Source: an uncultured Acidimicrobiaceae bacterium (lineage in GTDB: Bacteria > Actinomycetota > Acidimicrobiia > Acidimicrobiales > SZUA-35). Taken from it: a stretch of DNA of 64,000 nucleotides. The DNA lies in NCBI GenBank assembly GCA_947259095.1, contig CAMYLA010000011.1, positions 90,816-154,815 on the forward strand. Reading direction: 5' to 3'. Below the pieces are notes generated by a model, which was given only the letters and a program-made list of their open reading frames with translations, was not told where the DNA came from and did not search any database. Shown here piece by piece: positions 34,909 to 43,383 of this stretch. Numbering within the stretch: the stretch's first letter is position 1; each line of letters begins with the position of its first letter. The position numbers and the translations under genes are program-made.

Positions 34909-35655
34909 GTGAGTCCACGACTACCGGCCCTGTACGGCCCACCGCTGGGATTCGGCCACCGGGGGGCAAGAGCGCAGGCGCCGGAGAACACCATCGAGAG
35001 CTTCCGGCTGGCGGTCGAACTGGGGGCGACCGGCGTCGAGAGCGATGTCTGGCTGACGGCCGACGGCATTCCGGTGCTGGATCACGATGGTCGGTTCGGG
35101 CCCCGGCTGCGCCGCCGGGCGATCGCCGATACGCCGAGAGACCACCTTCCCGATCACATCCCAACCCTGGCGGACCTGTACGAGACCGTGGGGCCGGCCT
35201 ATGCGATCTCGCTCGACATCAAGGACCCGGTGGCGTTCGGACCGGTCGTCGAGGCCGCCCGACGATTCGATGACGGCGCCGAAGCCAACCTGTGGCTGTG
35301 CCATCCCGACCTCTCACTGCTCACCTCCTGGCGGCCCCGGACCGAGGCGAGACTCATCAACTCGACCCGACTCAAGAACCTGCCGCACGGACTGGAACGA
35401 CGAGCAGCCGAGCTGGAACAGCGCGGCGTCGACGGCCTGAGCCTGCCCCACGGCGAATGGTCCGGCGGGCGGGTGACCCTGCTGCACCGATTCGGGCTGC
35501 TGGCCCTGGCCTGGGGGATCGACTACGAGCGGGAGGCGGCCGAGGTCATCGATGCCGGCATCGATGCCCTCTACTCCGATCACGTCGACAGGATGATGGC
35601 GGTGATCCTCGAGTACTACGGCGGCGACGACCCGCCCGCCGACGGCGCAAGGTGA
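34909..35655 (+). CDS. Glycerophosphodiester phosphodiesterase family protein
   Basis: A 248-residue GDPD TIM-barrel enzyme. The catalytic motif GFGHRGARAQAPENT (HR and the PEN glutamate) is followed by LGATGVESDVWLTADG (the ExD metal ligands) and VLDHDG (second catalytic His). It would hydrolyse glycerophosphodiesters to glycerol 3-phosphate and an alcohol. GTG 34909 starts just before the motif, eight bases after AGG; upstream residues in the longer frame are not conserved. The C-terminal DALYSDHVDRMMAVI is typical of the family. No signal peptide, so cytoplasmic. Convergent with the signal peptidase gene. Confidence 0.9.
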   Translation: MSPRLPALYGPPLGFGHRGARAQAPENTIESFRLAVELGATGVESDVWLTADGIPVLDHDGRFGPRLRRRAIADTPRDHLPDHIPTLADLYETVGPAYAISLDIKDPVAFGPVVEAARRFDDGAEANLWLCHPDLSLLTSWRPRTEARLINSTRLKNLPHGLERRAAELEQRGVDGLSLPHGEWSGGRVTLLHRFGLLALAWGIDYEREAAEVIDAGIDALYSDHVDRMMAVILEYYGGDDPPADGAR

Positions 35656-35665
35656 CCGTCGACGG

Positions 35666-36550
35666 CTAGAGAGACCCCAGACGACCGAGCGGCCAGAACA
35701 GGAAGAAGGCCCGGCCGACCACTCGATCGTGGGAGATCGGCCCGGTCTCGAAACGGGAGTCGAGCGAGAGTTCCCTGTTGTCGCCCATGACGAACACGTG
35801 CCCGTCCGGGACCACCTCCGGGCCGAAGTCGCTTGTCAGTACCCCTTCGTCGAGGTAAGGCTCCAACAGCTCGGCGTCGTCGATCAACACCTTGTTCTCG
35901 GCAATGGTGATCGTCTCTCCTTCGAGGGCGATCACCCGCTTGATCACGTCGCGGGGCAGCTCGGGGTTCCTGGCGATCTCATCGTCGGTGCGACGAAACA
36001 CGATCACATCGCCCCGGTTGATGTCGTGCAACCGGTAGCTGATCTTGTTGACCAGCACCCGGTCCCGGACCAGCAGGGTGGATTCCATCGACGGTGACGG
36101 GATCCAGAACGCCTGGAGGAGCACCGCTCGCAGTATCAGGGCCAGCAGCACGGCGCCGACCAGCACAACCGCCCACTCGATGGCGTTGCGCCTGGCACTG
36201 CCCGATTGCTCCGGCTCGTCATCCTCCTCGTCGAGATCGTCGAGATCCACGTCGAAGTCGTTGTCGTCGAGCCTGCCATCGCCGATATCGTCGCCGTTGC
36301 CGTACCCATCGAAGTAGCCGCTGTCATCGACGACCGGGCCGAGACCGGGGCCGCCGATGACGTCGGCGCCGGCGGGGTTGGCGCCGGCCGGGTCGTAGGC
36401 GCCGAGGCTGGGTGAGGTCCAGCGGCCGGTGCTCAACCTGACCGTGTCGGCCGGTCCGGGTCTCGAACCGATCGGTGGGGGCCATGGTTCGTCCGGCTCA
36501 GGTTCTGCCGCCAGACCGTATGACCACTTGTCGTCAGGATCGGTAACCAC
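35666..36550 (-). CDS. lepB: Signal peptidase I
   Basis: A 294-residue type I signal peptidase. A long acidic cytoplasmic N-terminus (residues 1-125, with DDNDFDVDLDDLDEEDDEP) precedes one membrane helix (AVVLVGAVLLALILRAVLL). Catalytic Ser is in FWIPSPSMESTL and the general-base Lys in DVIKRVIALEGE; the conserved FVMGDNRELSLDSR box follows. It removes signal peptides outside the membrane, which fits the nearby tat genes. GTG 36550 is supported by TAGCCT eight bases upstream; a frame to 36862 would overlap pafC. The acidic extension is unusually long for the family. Confidence 0.9.
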   Translation of the reverse strand: MVTDPDDKWSYGLAAEPEPDEPWPPPIGSRPGPADTVRLSTGRWTSPSLGAYDPAGANPAGADVIGGPGLGPVVDDSGYFDGYGNGDDIGDGRLDDNDFDVDLDDLDEEDDEPEQSGSARRNAIEWAVVLVGAVLLALILRAVLLQAFWIPSPSMESTLLVRDRVLVNKISYRLHDINRGDVIVFRRTDDEIARNPELPRDVIKRVIALEGETITIAENKVLIDDAELLEPYLDEGVLTSDFGPEVVPDGHVFVMGDNRELSLDSRFETGPISHDRVVGRAFFLFWPLGRLGSL

Positions 36551-36558
36551 TTCGGACA

Positions 36559-36564
36559 AGGCTA
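36559..36564 (-). promoter_or_regulatory. Putative -10 box (TAGCCT) of a leaderless transcript
   Basis: On the minus strand TAGCCT ends eight bases before GTG 36550 of the signal peptidase gene. Confidence 0.35.
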
Positions 36565-36651
36565 GCCGCGGCCCGGCCGGTTGAGCCCCTGACCTCGGAT
36601 CTGCGATCCGCCGGTCGGGCGGCCGGGCCCCGGCGGTTCGATATCGACCGG

Positions 36652-37617
36652 CTATCGGTAGCGGGCCAGGATTCTGGCTGCGGTCCGCCCTGCCAGCCGG
36701 TCGGCATCGGGCAGTCCGGTGGATTCGACGACGGTTGCCGACGGCCCCAGCCGGACCAGCAACCGCTCCAGCCACGGGACGGCGGTGATGACCAACGTGG
36801 CGCGAATCCGTCCATCTGCGGTCTCGGTGACGTGCTCGCAGGGATACGAATCGACGACCCACGAGGCCTCGGGATCCAACTCCAGCGTCACCCTGGGATC
36901 GCTTTCCAGGGGATGGAAGATCCCGCGGCCCTCCTCACCGTCGTCCGGCCGCATCGCGGCCGGACGGTCCAGTTCGGCGATGCGTTCGATGCGATCGACC
37001 CGGAAGATCCGCTCCCCTCCCGCCTGGTGACACCAGCCGTGCACATACCAGTTGCCGGCGTCGGCGAACACCCGCCAGGGGGCGACGGCCCGAACCGAGT
37101 GGCTGTCGCGGTTGTAGGAGTAGTACGACATCTCGACCTCCTTGCCGGCGGTGGCAGCCGTCCGGAGCTGGTCGAGCAGCTTGCCCTCGGCGGCACCGAG
37201 ATGGACATCGACGCTGGCACCGGCGCCGCCTTCGGAGAGCCCGAGGGCCACTCCCAGCTTGGAGAGCGCCCTTGCCAGGGCACCGTCGGGGTCGGTCCCG
37301 GGAACAGACAGCAGGCCGTCGGACGAAGCCAACAGAGCCAGGCCCTGACCGGGGGTCAGCCGCAGCGGTCGGGAGAAGAAGTCGGCCAGCCGAATCGTGA
37401 CCCGGCCTTCGTCGTCGATCTGCACGTCGACCAGGGCGTCTGGGGAATAGGGCGGCAATCCCACCATGTAGACCACCCCGAGGTCGGCCAGCAGTTCCTC
37501 CTCGGTGACCCCGAATCTGGCGGCAACGTCGGCCACCGGTTGACCGGGGTTGGCAACGATCCAGGGCACGATGGCCAGAACCCGTCGCATTCGATCCGCT
37601 GCGGTGACCCGGCTCAT
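36652..37617 (-). CDS. pafC: WYL-domain transcription factor PafC
   Basis: A 321-residue HTH-WYL regulator. An N-terminal winged-helix part (DRMRRVLAIVPWIVANPG, ARFGVTEEELLADLG) is followed by a WYL domain (VAPWRVFADAGNWYVHGWC) and a WCX-like C-terminus. In mycobacteria PafB and PafC act together to switch on most DNA-damage genes independently of LexA. Its ATG overlaps the stop of the pafB 3' fragment (ATGA). The gene looks intact, unlike its partner. The following signal peptidase gene is 101 bases downstream. Confidence 0.92.
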   Translation of the reverse strand: MSRVTAADRMRRVLAIVPWIVANPGQPVADVAARFGVTEEELLADLGVVYMVGLPPYSPDALVDVQIDDEGRVTIRLADFFSRPLRLTPGQGLALLASSDGLLSVPGTDPDGALARALSKLGVALGLSEGGAGASVDVHLGAAEGKLLDQLRTAATAGKEVEMSYYSYNRDSHSVRAVAPWRVFADAGNWYVHGWCHQAGGERIFRVDRIERIAELDRPAAMRPDDGEEGRGIFHPLESDPRVTLELDPEASWVVDSYPCEHVTETADGRIRATLVITAVPWLERLLVRLGPSATVVESTGLPDADRLAGRTAARILARYR

Positions 37618-38129
37618 GAGACGTCGACCGGGGCGACGTCGAAGGAGGCCAACCAGCTGACGACATCGGCCCGCCACCGGGCCGGTTCGAGCACCTCGGC
37701 GTGGTCGAGGAACCCCAGCACGAACGAACGGAAGGCGTCGTAGTTGGCCACCGGCACGGTGAACACCACCGAGCCGTCGGGCCTTGAATCGGTTTCAACG
37801 TCGGCGCCGAGCTGTTTCGCCGCCGACTCCACCCTCGTTTCGTCGACCAGCAGTCTGGCCAGAACCGGTTCCTCGGCGCCCAGCTCCCAGGCCTTGCGAG
37901 GCCCGTCGGTGTGGGTTGCCGGCGGCGTGGCCTCTGCCGGCTGATCGGTGGTCTCGACCGACCCGTCGATCCTGTCGAGGCGGAAGTTCCGTTCGCCCTC
38001 CCGGGCCCGGTCGTACCCGGTCAGGTACCAGCGGCCACGGTGGAAGTCGAGCCGCCACGGTTCGACGGCCCGCTGCTCGCCTCGATAGCCGAAGCCGATG
38101 GTGCGCTTCTCGGAGATGGCAGTTTCCAC
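37614..38129 (-). CDS. pafB: PafB C-terminal fragment (WYL domain), frame-shifted from N-terminal part
   Basis: A 171-residue frame covering the WYL half of PafB (ISEKRTIGFGYRGEQRAVEP, then DFHRGRWYLTGYD and FRLDRIDGSV). It is in a different frame from the N-terminal part upstream. Compared with PafC and with known PafB, some 30-45 residues that should join the two halves are absent at the junction near 38129, so an internal deletion that is not a multiple of three is the simplest reading. A GTG at 38129 preceded by AGGAGG four bases upstream could allow separate translation. Either a real split gene, a pseudogene, or an assembly error. Confidence 0.7.
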   Translation of the reverse strand: METAISEKRTIGFGYRGEQRAVEPWRLDFHRGRWYLTGYDRAREGERNFRLDRIDGSVETTDQPAEATPPATHTDGPRKAWELGAEEPVLARLLVDETRVESAAKQLGADVETDSRPDGSVVFTVPVANYDAFRSFVLGFLDHAEVLEPARWRADVVSWLASFDVAPVDVS

Positions 38130-38467
38130 AGCGCCTCCTGGTCACCGAAGCCTTCCAATCGCACCGTCAACGAGGCCAAATGGAGCGCCGCCAGCTCATC
38201 GGGAGCCAGTCCGGGATCGGCAAGGTAGTAGTCGGCAGCGGCGATGCGATAGCCGTCGATCGGCGGATCGGTGGCCGGCACCCGCTCCACCCGCAGTGGG
38301 ATGCCGAGCACCCGGAGGTCGTCCTTGTCGCGCTCGAACGTGCGATGGAAGGCCGGACCGGGCGGTGGGTAGCCGTCGACTTTCTGCCTGAGCTCATCGG
38401 CCGACAGCGGCCGGGGGGTGTCGAGCAGCACCGCGGTGAGGTTCAACAACCGTTCGAGTTTGTTCAC
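38021..38467 (-). CDS. pafB: PafB N-terminal fragment (winged-helix part), 3' end out of frame
   Basis: A 148-residue frame. Residues 1-113 match the start of PafB: MNKLERLLNLTAVLLDTPRP, FERDKDDLRVLGIPLRVERV and GYRIAAADYYLADPGLAPDE. From about residue 114 (after DQEALWKL) the sequence turns into Ser/Gly-rich residues unlike any PafB and ends 35 codons later. It begins seven bases after pafA, in the usual operon order. Without the WYL domain the protein would have only the DNA-binding half. Read together with the 171-residue fragment that overlaps it by 109 bases. Confidence 0.7.
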   Translation of the reverse strand: MNKLERLLNLTAVLLDTPRPLSADELRQKVDGYPPPGPAFHRTFERDKDDLRVLGIPLRVERVPATDPPIDGYRIAAADYYLADPGLAPDELAALHLASLTVRLEGFGDQEALWKLPSPRSAPSASAIEASSGPSNRGGSTSTVAAGT

Positions 38468-38474
38468 CGTTCGA

Positions 38475-39836
38475 CTACAGGGTCTCGATCAGTTTTGCCA
38501 CCCGCTCGTCCTCGCTCTTGAACGGGTCCTTGCACAGCACCGTCCGCTGGGCCTGGTCGTTGAGCTTGAGGTGCACCCAATCCACGGTGTAGTCCCGCTT
38601 CTTTTCCTTGGCCCTGCGGATGAAATCGCCCCGCAGCTTGGCTCTGGTCGTCTGGGGCGGGGTGTCGATTGCGTCGTTCATCTGGCTGTCGACCAGTGTC
38701 CGCTCGGCCAACCCCCGGTCCTGGAGCTTGTAGAACAGCCCCTGGTCTCGGCGGATGTCGTGGTACTGCAGATCCAGCAGCGACACCCTGGGGTGGTTCA
38801 GCGGCAGATCGTGCTTGGCCCGATAGGCCTCGATCAGGTTGTACTTGATGACCCAGTCCAGTTCGGTTCCGAGTTTGAACGGGTCGCTCTCGAGGTGGGT
38901 CATCACGTGTTCCCACATTCGCAGGGCCCGCAGCTCATCGTCCGGCAAGCCGTGGGTCTCCTCGTAACGCAAGGCCCGATTGAGGTACTCGCTCTGGATG
39001 TCCAGCGCCGAAGCCTCCCGGCCGTTGGCCAGACGAACCCGCCGGCTCAGGGTGAGGTCGTGGCTGATCTCCCGGATGGCCCGGATCGGGTTCTCCAGGG
39101 TCATGTCCCGCAGGATGCAGGCCGGATCCTCCACCATGCGCAGCAGGACCGCCATCGCCCCCATCTTGAGGAAGGTGGTGTACTCGCTCATGTTGGAATC
39201 GCCGACGATGACGTGCAGTCGACGGTAGTGCTCGGCGTCGGCGTGGGGTTCGTCCCGGGTGTTGATGATCGGCCGGGACCGGGTGGTGGCCGATGACACC
39301 CCCTCCCAGATGTGCTCCGCCCGCTGGCTGACAGCGAACATCGAGCCTCGGGCGGTCTGCAGGACCTTGCCGGCCCCGGCGTAGATCTGGCGGCTGACCA
39401 GGAACGGGATGAGGACCTCGCCGTAGTGGCTCAGATCGTCGTTCCGGGTGGTCAGGTAGTTCTCGTGGCAACCGTAGGAATTGCCGGCGGAGTCGGTGTT
39501 GTTCTTGAACAGGTGCACGGTTCCCCGGATGCCCTCGTCCTGGAGCCGCTCCTCCGCCGAATCCAGCAGTTGTTCCAGGATTCGTTCACCGGCCTTGTCG
39601 TGGATGACCACCTCGTCGATCGAATCGCACTCGGCGGTGGCGTACTCGGGATGGGAGCCGACGTCGAGGTAGAGGCGGGCGCCGTTGACCAGGAACACGT
39701 TGGAAGACCGGCCCCACGAGACAACCCTGCGGAACAGGTACCGCGCCACCTCATCGGGGCTCAACCGCCGCTGACCACGCAGCGTGCAGGTGACCCCGTA
39801 TTCGGTCTCGATTCCGTAGATGCGGCGTGAGTGCAC
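38475..39836 (-). CDS. pafA: Pup-protein ligase PafA
   Basis: A 453-residue glutamine-synthetase-like ligase that joins the C-terminal Glu of Pup to lysines of target proteins using ATP. The N-terminus [18 protein letters not shown] contains the catalytic-base and Mg-binding region; [31 protein letters not shown] and [17 protein letters not shown] are conserved nucleotide and Pup-groove stretches. Starts with GTG six bases after TAGGTT, so it appears to have its own leaderless promoter inside the operon. It is 86 bases from prcA upstream and seven bases from pafB downstream. Confidence 0.96.
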   Translation of the reverse strand: MHSRRIYGIETEYGVTCTLRGQRRLSPDEVARYLFRRVVSWGRSSNVFLVNGARLYLDVGSHPEYATAECDSIDEVVIHDKAGERILEQLLDSAEERLQDEGIRGTVHLFKNNTDSAGNSYGCHENYLTTRNDDLSHYGEVLIPFLVSRQIYAGAGKVLQTARGSMFAVSQRAEHIWEGVSSATTRSRPIINTRDEPHADAEHYRRLHVIVGDSNMSEYTTFLKMGAMAVLLRMVEDPACILRDMTLENPIRAIREISHDLTLSRRVRLANGREASALDIQSEYLNRALRYEETHGLPDDELRALRMWEHVMTHLESDPFKLGTELDWVIKYNLIEAYRAKHDLPLNHPRVSLLDLQYHDIRRDQGLFYKLQDRGLAERTLVDSQMNDAIDTPPQTTRAKLRGDFIRRAKEKKRDYTVDWVHLKLNDQAQRTVLCKDPFKSEDERVAKLIETL

Positions 39837-39842
39837 GTCCCA

Positions 39843-39848
39843 AACCTA
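39843..39848 (-). promoter_or_regulatory. Putative -10 box (TAGGTT) of leaderless pafA transcript
   Basis: On the minus strand TAGGTT ends six bases before the GTG start of pafA. It would allow pafA-pafBC to be expressed apart from the proteasome core genes. Confidence 0.4.
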
Positions 39849-39922
39849 GCCGTAGTTGGTCCTGGACGAGCAGCCGGGACCGCACTTATTTGCCGGGTGG
39901 GTGCGCTCGTCGACCGAGTCGA

Positions 39923-40600
39923 CTATTCCAGCAGCTGGGTGATTTCGCCGCTCTCCAGCCGGCGAAAACAGCGTCTCGCGGCAGCCCTATCGAGGATCCC
40001 GACCTCCAATTCGTCGGGGGTCAGGGTCCGTTCGTCGCCGGCCAGCGCCTCCACCGCCGCTTTGAGCGCGGCGGGGGCATCGAGGCTGTCGTTGTAGCTG
40101 GCCCCGAGCCGCTCCCGGATCGATTCCGCCTCGCCACCGAGTACCGCGAAGCCGTCCTCGTCGGTGACAGAACCGTCGTAGCGGATGTGGAACATGCGAT
40201 CCCCATCGCGCTGGTAGCCCACCGCGGCGACGAGGATCTCCACCTCGAGCGGCTTGGTCTCGTGGGTGAAGACCTGGCCCAACATCTGGGCGTACTGATT
40301 GGCAAGGGCCTGCGGATCGACGTCGTCGCGGGAGTAGGTGTATCCCTTGATGTCGGCGTGGCGGATGCCGGCGATTCGGAGCTGGTCGTATTCGTTGTAT
40401 CGACCGACGCCGGCGAAGGCGATGCGGTCGTATATTTCGGAGACCTTGCGGAGGTTCCGCGACGGGTTCTCGGCGCACAACAGGACACCACCGTCGAATT
40501 CGACCGCAGCCAGACTTCGCCCCCGGGCGATGCCCTTCTGGGCGAAGTCGGCCCGGTCCTTCATGATCTGTTCGGGCGCTACATAGAACGGCATGTTCAT
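39923..40600 (-). CDS. prcA: 20S proteasome alpha subunit PrcA
   Basis: A 225-residue alpha-type proteasome subunit. The N-terminus PFYVAPEQIMKDRADFAQKG is the gate and H0-helix region; ARGRSLAAVEFDGGVLLCAE and RIAFAGVGRYNEYDQLRIAG are the conserved core. It forms the outer rings of the 20S particle and controls entry. Its start overlaps the prcB stop (ATGA), so alpha and beta subunits are cotranslated. It ends in ITQLLE, with no obvious special tail. Confidence 0.95.
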   Translation of the reverse strand: MNMPFYVAPEQIMKDRADFAQKGIARGRSLAAVEFDGGVLLCAENPSRNLRKVSEIYDRIAFAGVGRYNEYDQLRIAGIRHADIKGYTYSRDDVDPQALANQYAQMLGQVFTHETKPLEVEILVAAVGYQRDGDRMFHIRYDGSVTDEDGFAVLGGEAESIRERLGASYNDSLDAPAALKAAVEALAGDERTLTPDELEVGILDRAAARRCFRRLESGEITQLLE

Positions 40601-41412
40601 GGAGTTCGGTCCCCCTGGGTGAAGTCGGCCAGCACCCGATCGAAGCGCTCGGAAACGTCCGGCTCCTCCAGTTCGCTGTAGCCATCGGCGGTGATGACGG
40701 CCACGATGGGGTAGATCCCCCGCATGCTGTCGGGCCCCCCGGTGGCCGAGTCGTCGTCGGCGGCGGTGAACAAGGCCCGGATCATCAAGTCGATGGCTTC
40801 GTCACGGGTGTTGTCCTCGCGGTGACCCAACTTGATCACGGTCCTGGCAAAGAGGCTGCCGGACCCCGATGCGACGAAGTTGTCCTCCTCGTAGCGGCCA
40901 CCGGTGACGTCGTAGGCGAACAGCCGACCGAAGCCGCGGCGCCGGTCGTAGCCGGCGAATAGCGGGACCACAACCATGCCCTGCATGGCCGCGGGGAGAT
41001 GTTGACGGACCATCTGCGACAGTTGGTTGGCCTTGCCCTCGAGCGAGAGTGGACGACCCTCGACCTTCTCGTAGTGCTCCAACTGGAGTTGGAACATCTT
41101 GACCATCTCCAGGGCCGGACCGGCCGCACCGGCGATGGCCACTCCGGACCAGCGGTCGGCGGGGAAGACCTTGTTCATGGAGCGGTGACTGATCAGATTG
41201 CCCGAGGTGGCCCGACGGTCGCCTGCGATGACCACCCCGTCGGCGAAGGTGGCGGCCACCACGGTGGTGCCGTGCGCTATCTCCGGGAAGTCGGTTGGTG
41301 CCGGGTGGCGGTGGTCGGTCAGCCGGTAGTCCGGGGCGTGGCCCAGCTGGCGGAGGAGTCCTGCGAAGCTGGGGCCCGGATCACCGATGGGATCGTCGTT
41401 GGCAAAGGTCAT
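40597..41412 (-). CDS. prcB: 20S proteasome beta subunit PrcB
   Basis: A 271-residue precursor of the catalytic subunit. A propeptide of 48 residues is followed by HG and the nucleophile Thr49 in TTVVAATFADGVVIAGDRR; the Asp and Lys of the active site are in GDRRATSGN and SMNKVFPADRW. Autocleavage at Gly48-Thr49 would give a mature chain of about 223 residues. ATG 41412 is preferred to the longer frame (41484), whose extra residues are not conserved. The upstream pup gene is 200 bases away with a hairpin between. Confidence 0.95.
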   Translation of the reverse strand: MTFANDDPIGDPGPSFAGLLRQLGHAPDYRLTDHRHPAPTDFPEIAHGTTVVAATFADGVVIAGDRRATSGNLISHRSMNKVFPADRWSGVAIAGAAGPALEMVKMFQLQLEHYEKVEGRPLSLEGKANQLSQMVRQHLPAAMQGMVVVPLFAGYDRRRGFGRLFAYDVTGGRYEEDNFVASGSGSLFARTVIKLGHREDNTRDEAIDLMIRALFTAADDDSATGGPDSMRGIYPIVAVITADGYSELEEPDVSERFDRVLADFTQGDRTP

Positions 41413-41593
41413 ACTGGGGGCGAGTCTAGGCGGTCCGCTGCGCTTCGGGCCGGGTGGCCAACCGGTTTCATCTCGTTGCGACAATCCCCCTGGGCAGCCG
41501 CGCCCTGTCGCGGCGAGGCGAACCCATCACGGAGCCCCAGGTAACCCGCAGCAGCGCTGCTGGCCACCCGAGTTTGGCGAAGCCCAACTCGCA

Positions 41594-41610
41594 GCAACCC
41601 GGAGGGTTGC
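41594..41610 (-). terminator. Perfect hairpin between pup and prcB
   Basis: GCAACCC-GGA-GGGTTGC: a 7-bp perfect stem with a 3-base loop, starting two bases after the pup stop codon on the minus strand. There is no T-tract, so it may be an attenuator or an mRNA-processing/stabilising element rather than a full terminator. Confidence 0.5.
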
Positions 41611-41612
41611 CG

Positions 41613-41807
41613 CTATTGGCCACCCTTTTGGATGTAGCTCTTGACGAAGTCCTCGGCGTTGGTCTCCAACACGTCGTCGATCTCGTCCAAGAGATCATCC
41701 AGCTCAGCCTTCAGGGCTTCTCCGGACTCGCTGGTTGCCGGTGCCTCCTCGGCCACGTCATCCTGCGGCTTCGGAGCGGTCTTCTTGATTTGCTCACGTT
41801 CAGCCAT
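41613..41807 (-). CDS. pup: Prokaryotic ubiquitin-like protein Pup
   Basis: A 64-residue, mostly disordered acidic protein with the Mpa-binding helix ([20 protein letters not shown]) and the C-terminus [12 protein letters not shown]. The final GGQ means the protein must be deamidated by Dop to GGE before ligation. AGGAGG lies seven bases upstream of the ATG. Length matches Mycobacterium Pup (64). It is located between dop and prcB as usual. Confidence 0.97.
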   Translation of the reverse strand: MAEREQIKKTAPKPQDDVAEEAPATSESGEALKAELDDLLDEIDDVLETNAEDFVKSYIQKGGQ

Positions 41808-41847
41808 CTCGTCCTCCTGATCGCCGGCGGCTTCGGGGCCAGTCTTC

Positions 41848-43359
41848 CTAGGCTCCGAGCTTCTCCAGCAAATCGATCACATTGTCGCTTTCATCCAGAA
41901 TACTGCCGACGTGCTCGACAGTACCGCGTCCTGGCTCGAGCATGGGAACTCTGCGCAACGGATCGTCGCCGACATCGAACACGATCGAGTCCCAGTTGGC
42001 GGCCACGATGCTGTCGGCAAACTTCTGCAGGCATCGACCCCGGAAGTAGGCGCGGGTGTCGGTCGGCGGCTCGGTAACCGCCTTCTTGGCCTCGAAGTCG
42101 TCGACGAGGACCTCCAGCCCGGCCCTGGCGGCCAGGGACTTCGAGGGCCTCAGATCGTGGTATTGCAGGTCGAGGGCTCGGAGCCGGGGGTCCTCCCAGT
42201 CGCAGTCGTGGCGCTCCATAAAACCTTCCAGGAGCCGCTTCTTGGCCACCCAGTCGATGGAGCCGGCCAGCGAATCGGGGTTGGTCTCCAGGCCCTGGAG
42301 CGTCAATTCCCATCGCTCGAAGACCATCTTGCCCGCATCCTCGCCAACCGCTTCCAGGCCGAACCGGTCGGCCCAGCTCCGGGCTTGGGCGAAGAGGTCC
42401 CACTGGATCTCCAGAGGGGTCGCCGACTTGCCGTCGACCAGTTGCAGAGGCTTGGAAAGGGTCAGATCGTGGCTCACCGCATGCATCGCCGCAACCGGGC
42501 CCTCCAACAGGATCGGCTTCTCGTACGCCCCATCCTCCAGCATGGCGAAGATGATGGAGGAGGTGCCCACCTTCATCATCGTCGAGACCTGGGCCATGTT
42601 GGCGTCGCCGACGATCACGTGGAGCCGCCGGTACTTCTGGGAATCGGCGTGCGGTTCGTCGCGGGTGTTGACGATCGGCCGCTTGAGCGTGGTTTCCAGG
42701 CCCACCTCTTCTTCGAAGTGCTCGGCCCGCTGGGTCAACTGGTATGGCACATCCCGGCGGGTGACGCCCGGCAACTCCGAGCCGACCTTGCCGGAGCCGG
42801 TGTAGATCTGCCGGGTGACGAAGTGGGTGGTTGCGGCGTTGATGATCTGGCCGAAGGGCAGGTTCCGGTCGAGCAGATAGTTCTCGTGACACCCGTAGGC
42901 GTTGCCTTTGCGATCGGAGTTGTCCTTGTAGATCACGATTTCCTGGTCACCGGGCAGGGCGTCTGCGGCGGCGGCCATGGAATCGATGAGGATCAACTCC
43001 GCGGCCCGGTCGAACAACACGATCGAAAGGGCATCGCGACACTCGGGCGTTGACAGCTCCGGGTGCGCATGGTCCACGTAGTATCGGGCGCCGTTGGTCA
43101 ACACTGCGTTGACCAGGTGGGTCTCCACCTCCGGCGGCATCGAGAACTCCGGTGCCATCAGGTCCCGGGCGTCGGCACCCGGCATCTCGTCGATGAAGTC
43201 CCAGGCGACCGGCGCGGTGCGATCGTCGAGGCCGCCGACATCGGTTCCGACGTAGGCGTTGATGAGCAACGATGAGGCCGACACCGGGTTCCAGTCCGCG
43301 GTGCCGCGGACCATGATCCCGAACTCGGTTTCAATCCCGACGATCTTTGGAACTGCCAT
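41848..43359 (-). CDS. dop: Deamidase/depupylase Dop
   Basis: A 503-residue PafA homologue. It converts the C-terminal Gln of Pup to Glu and also removes Pup from conjugates. Conserved stretches: [15 protein letters not shown] with the Mg-binding Glu, the [13 protein letters not shown] [33 protein letters not shown], and [17 protein letters not shown]. An insertion after residue 40 ([19 protein letters not shown]) corresponds to the Dop loop that distinguishes Dop from PafA. Starts 24 bases after mpa, 40 bases before pup. Confidence 0.95.
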   Translation of the reverse strand: MAVPKIVGIETEFGIMVRGTADWNPVSASSLLINAYVGTDVGGLDDRTAPVAWDFIDEMPGADARDLMAPEFSMPPEVETHLVNAVLTNGARYYVDHAHPELSTPECRDALSIVLFDRAAELILIDSMAAAADALPGDQEIVIYKDNSDRKGNAYGCHENYLLDRNLPFGQIINAATTHFVTRQIYTGSGKVGSELPGVTRRDVPYQLTQRAEHFEEEVGLETTLKRPIVNTRDEPHADSQKYRRLHVIVGDANMAQVSTMMKVGTSSIIFAMLEDGAYEKPILLEGPVAAMHAVSHDLTLSKPLQLVDGKSATPLEIQWDLFAQARSWADRFGLEAVGEDAGKMVFERWELTLQGLETNPDSLAGSIDWVAKKRLLEGFMERHDCDWEDPRLRALDLQYHDLRPSKSLAARAGLEVLVDDFEAKKAVTEPPTDTRAYFRGRCLQKFADSIVAANWDSIVFDVGDDPLRRVPMLEPGRGTVEHVGSILDESDNVIDLLEKLGA

Positions 43360-43383
43360 ATCCCGAGTCTCCCCAGACGCCCG

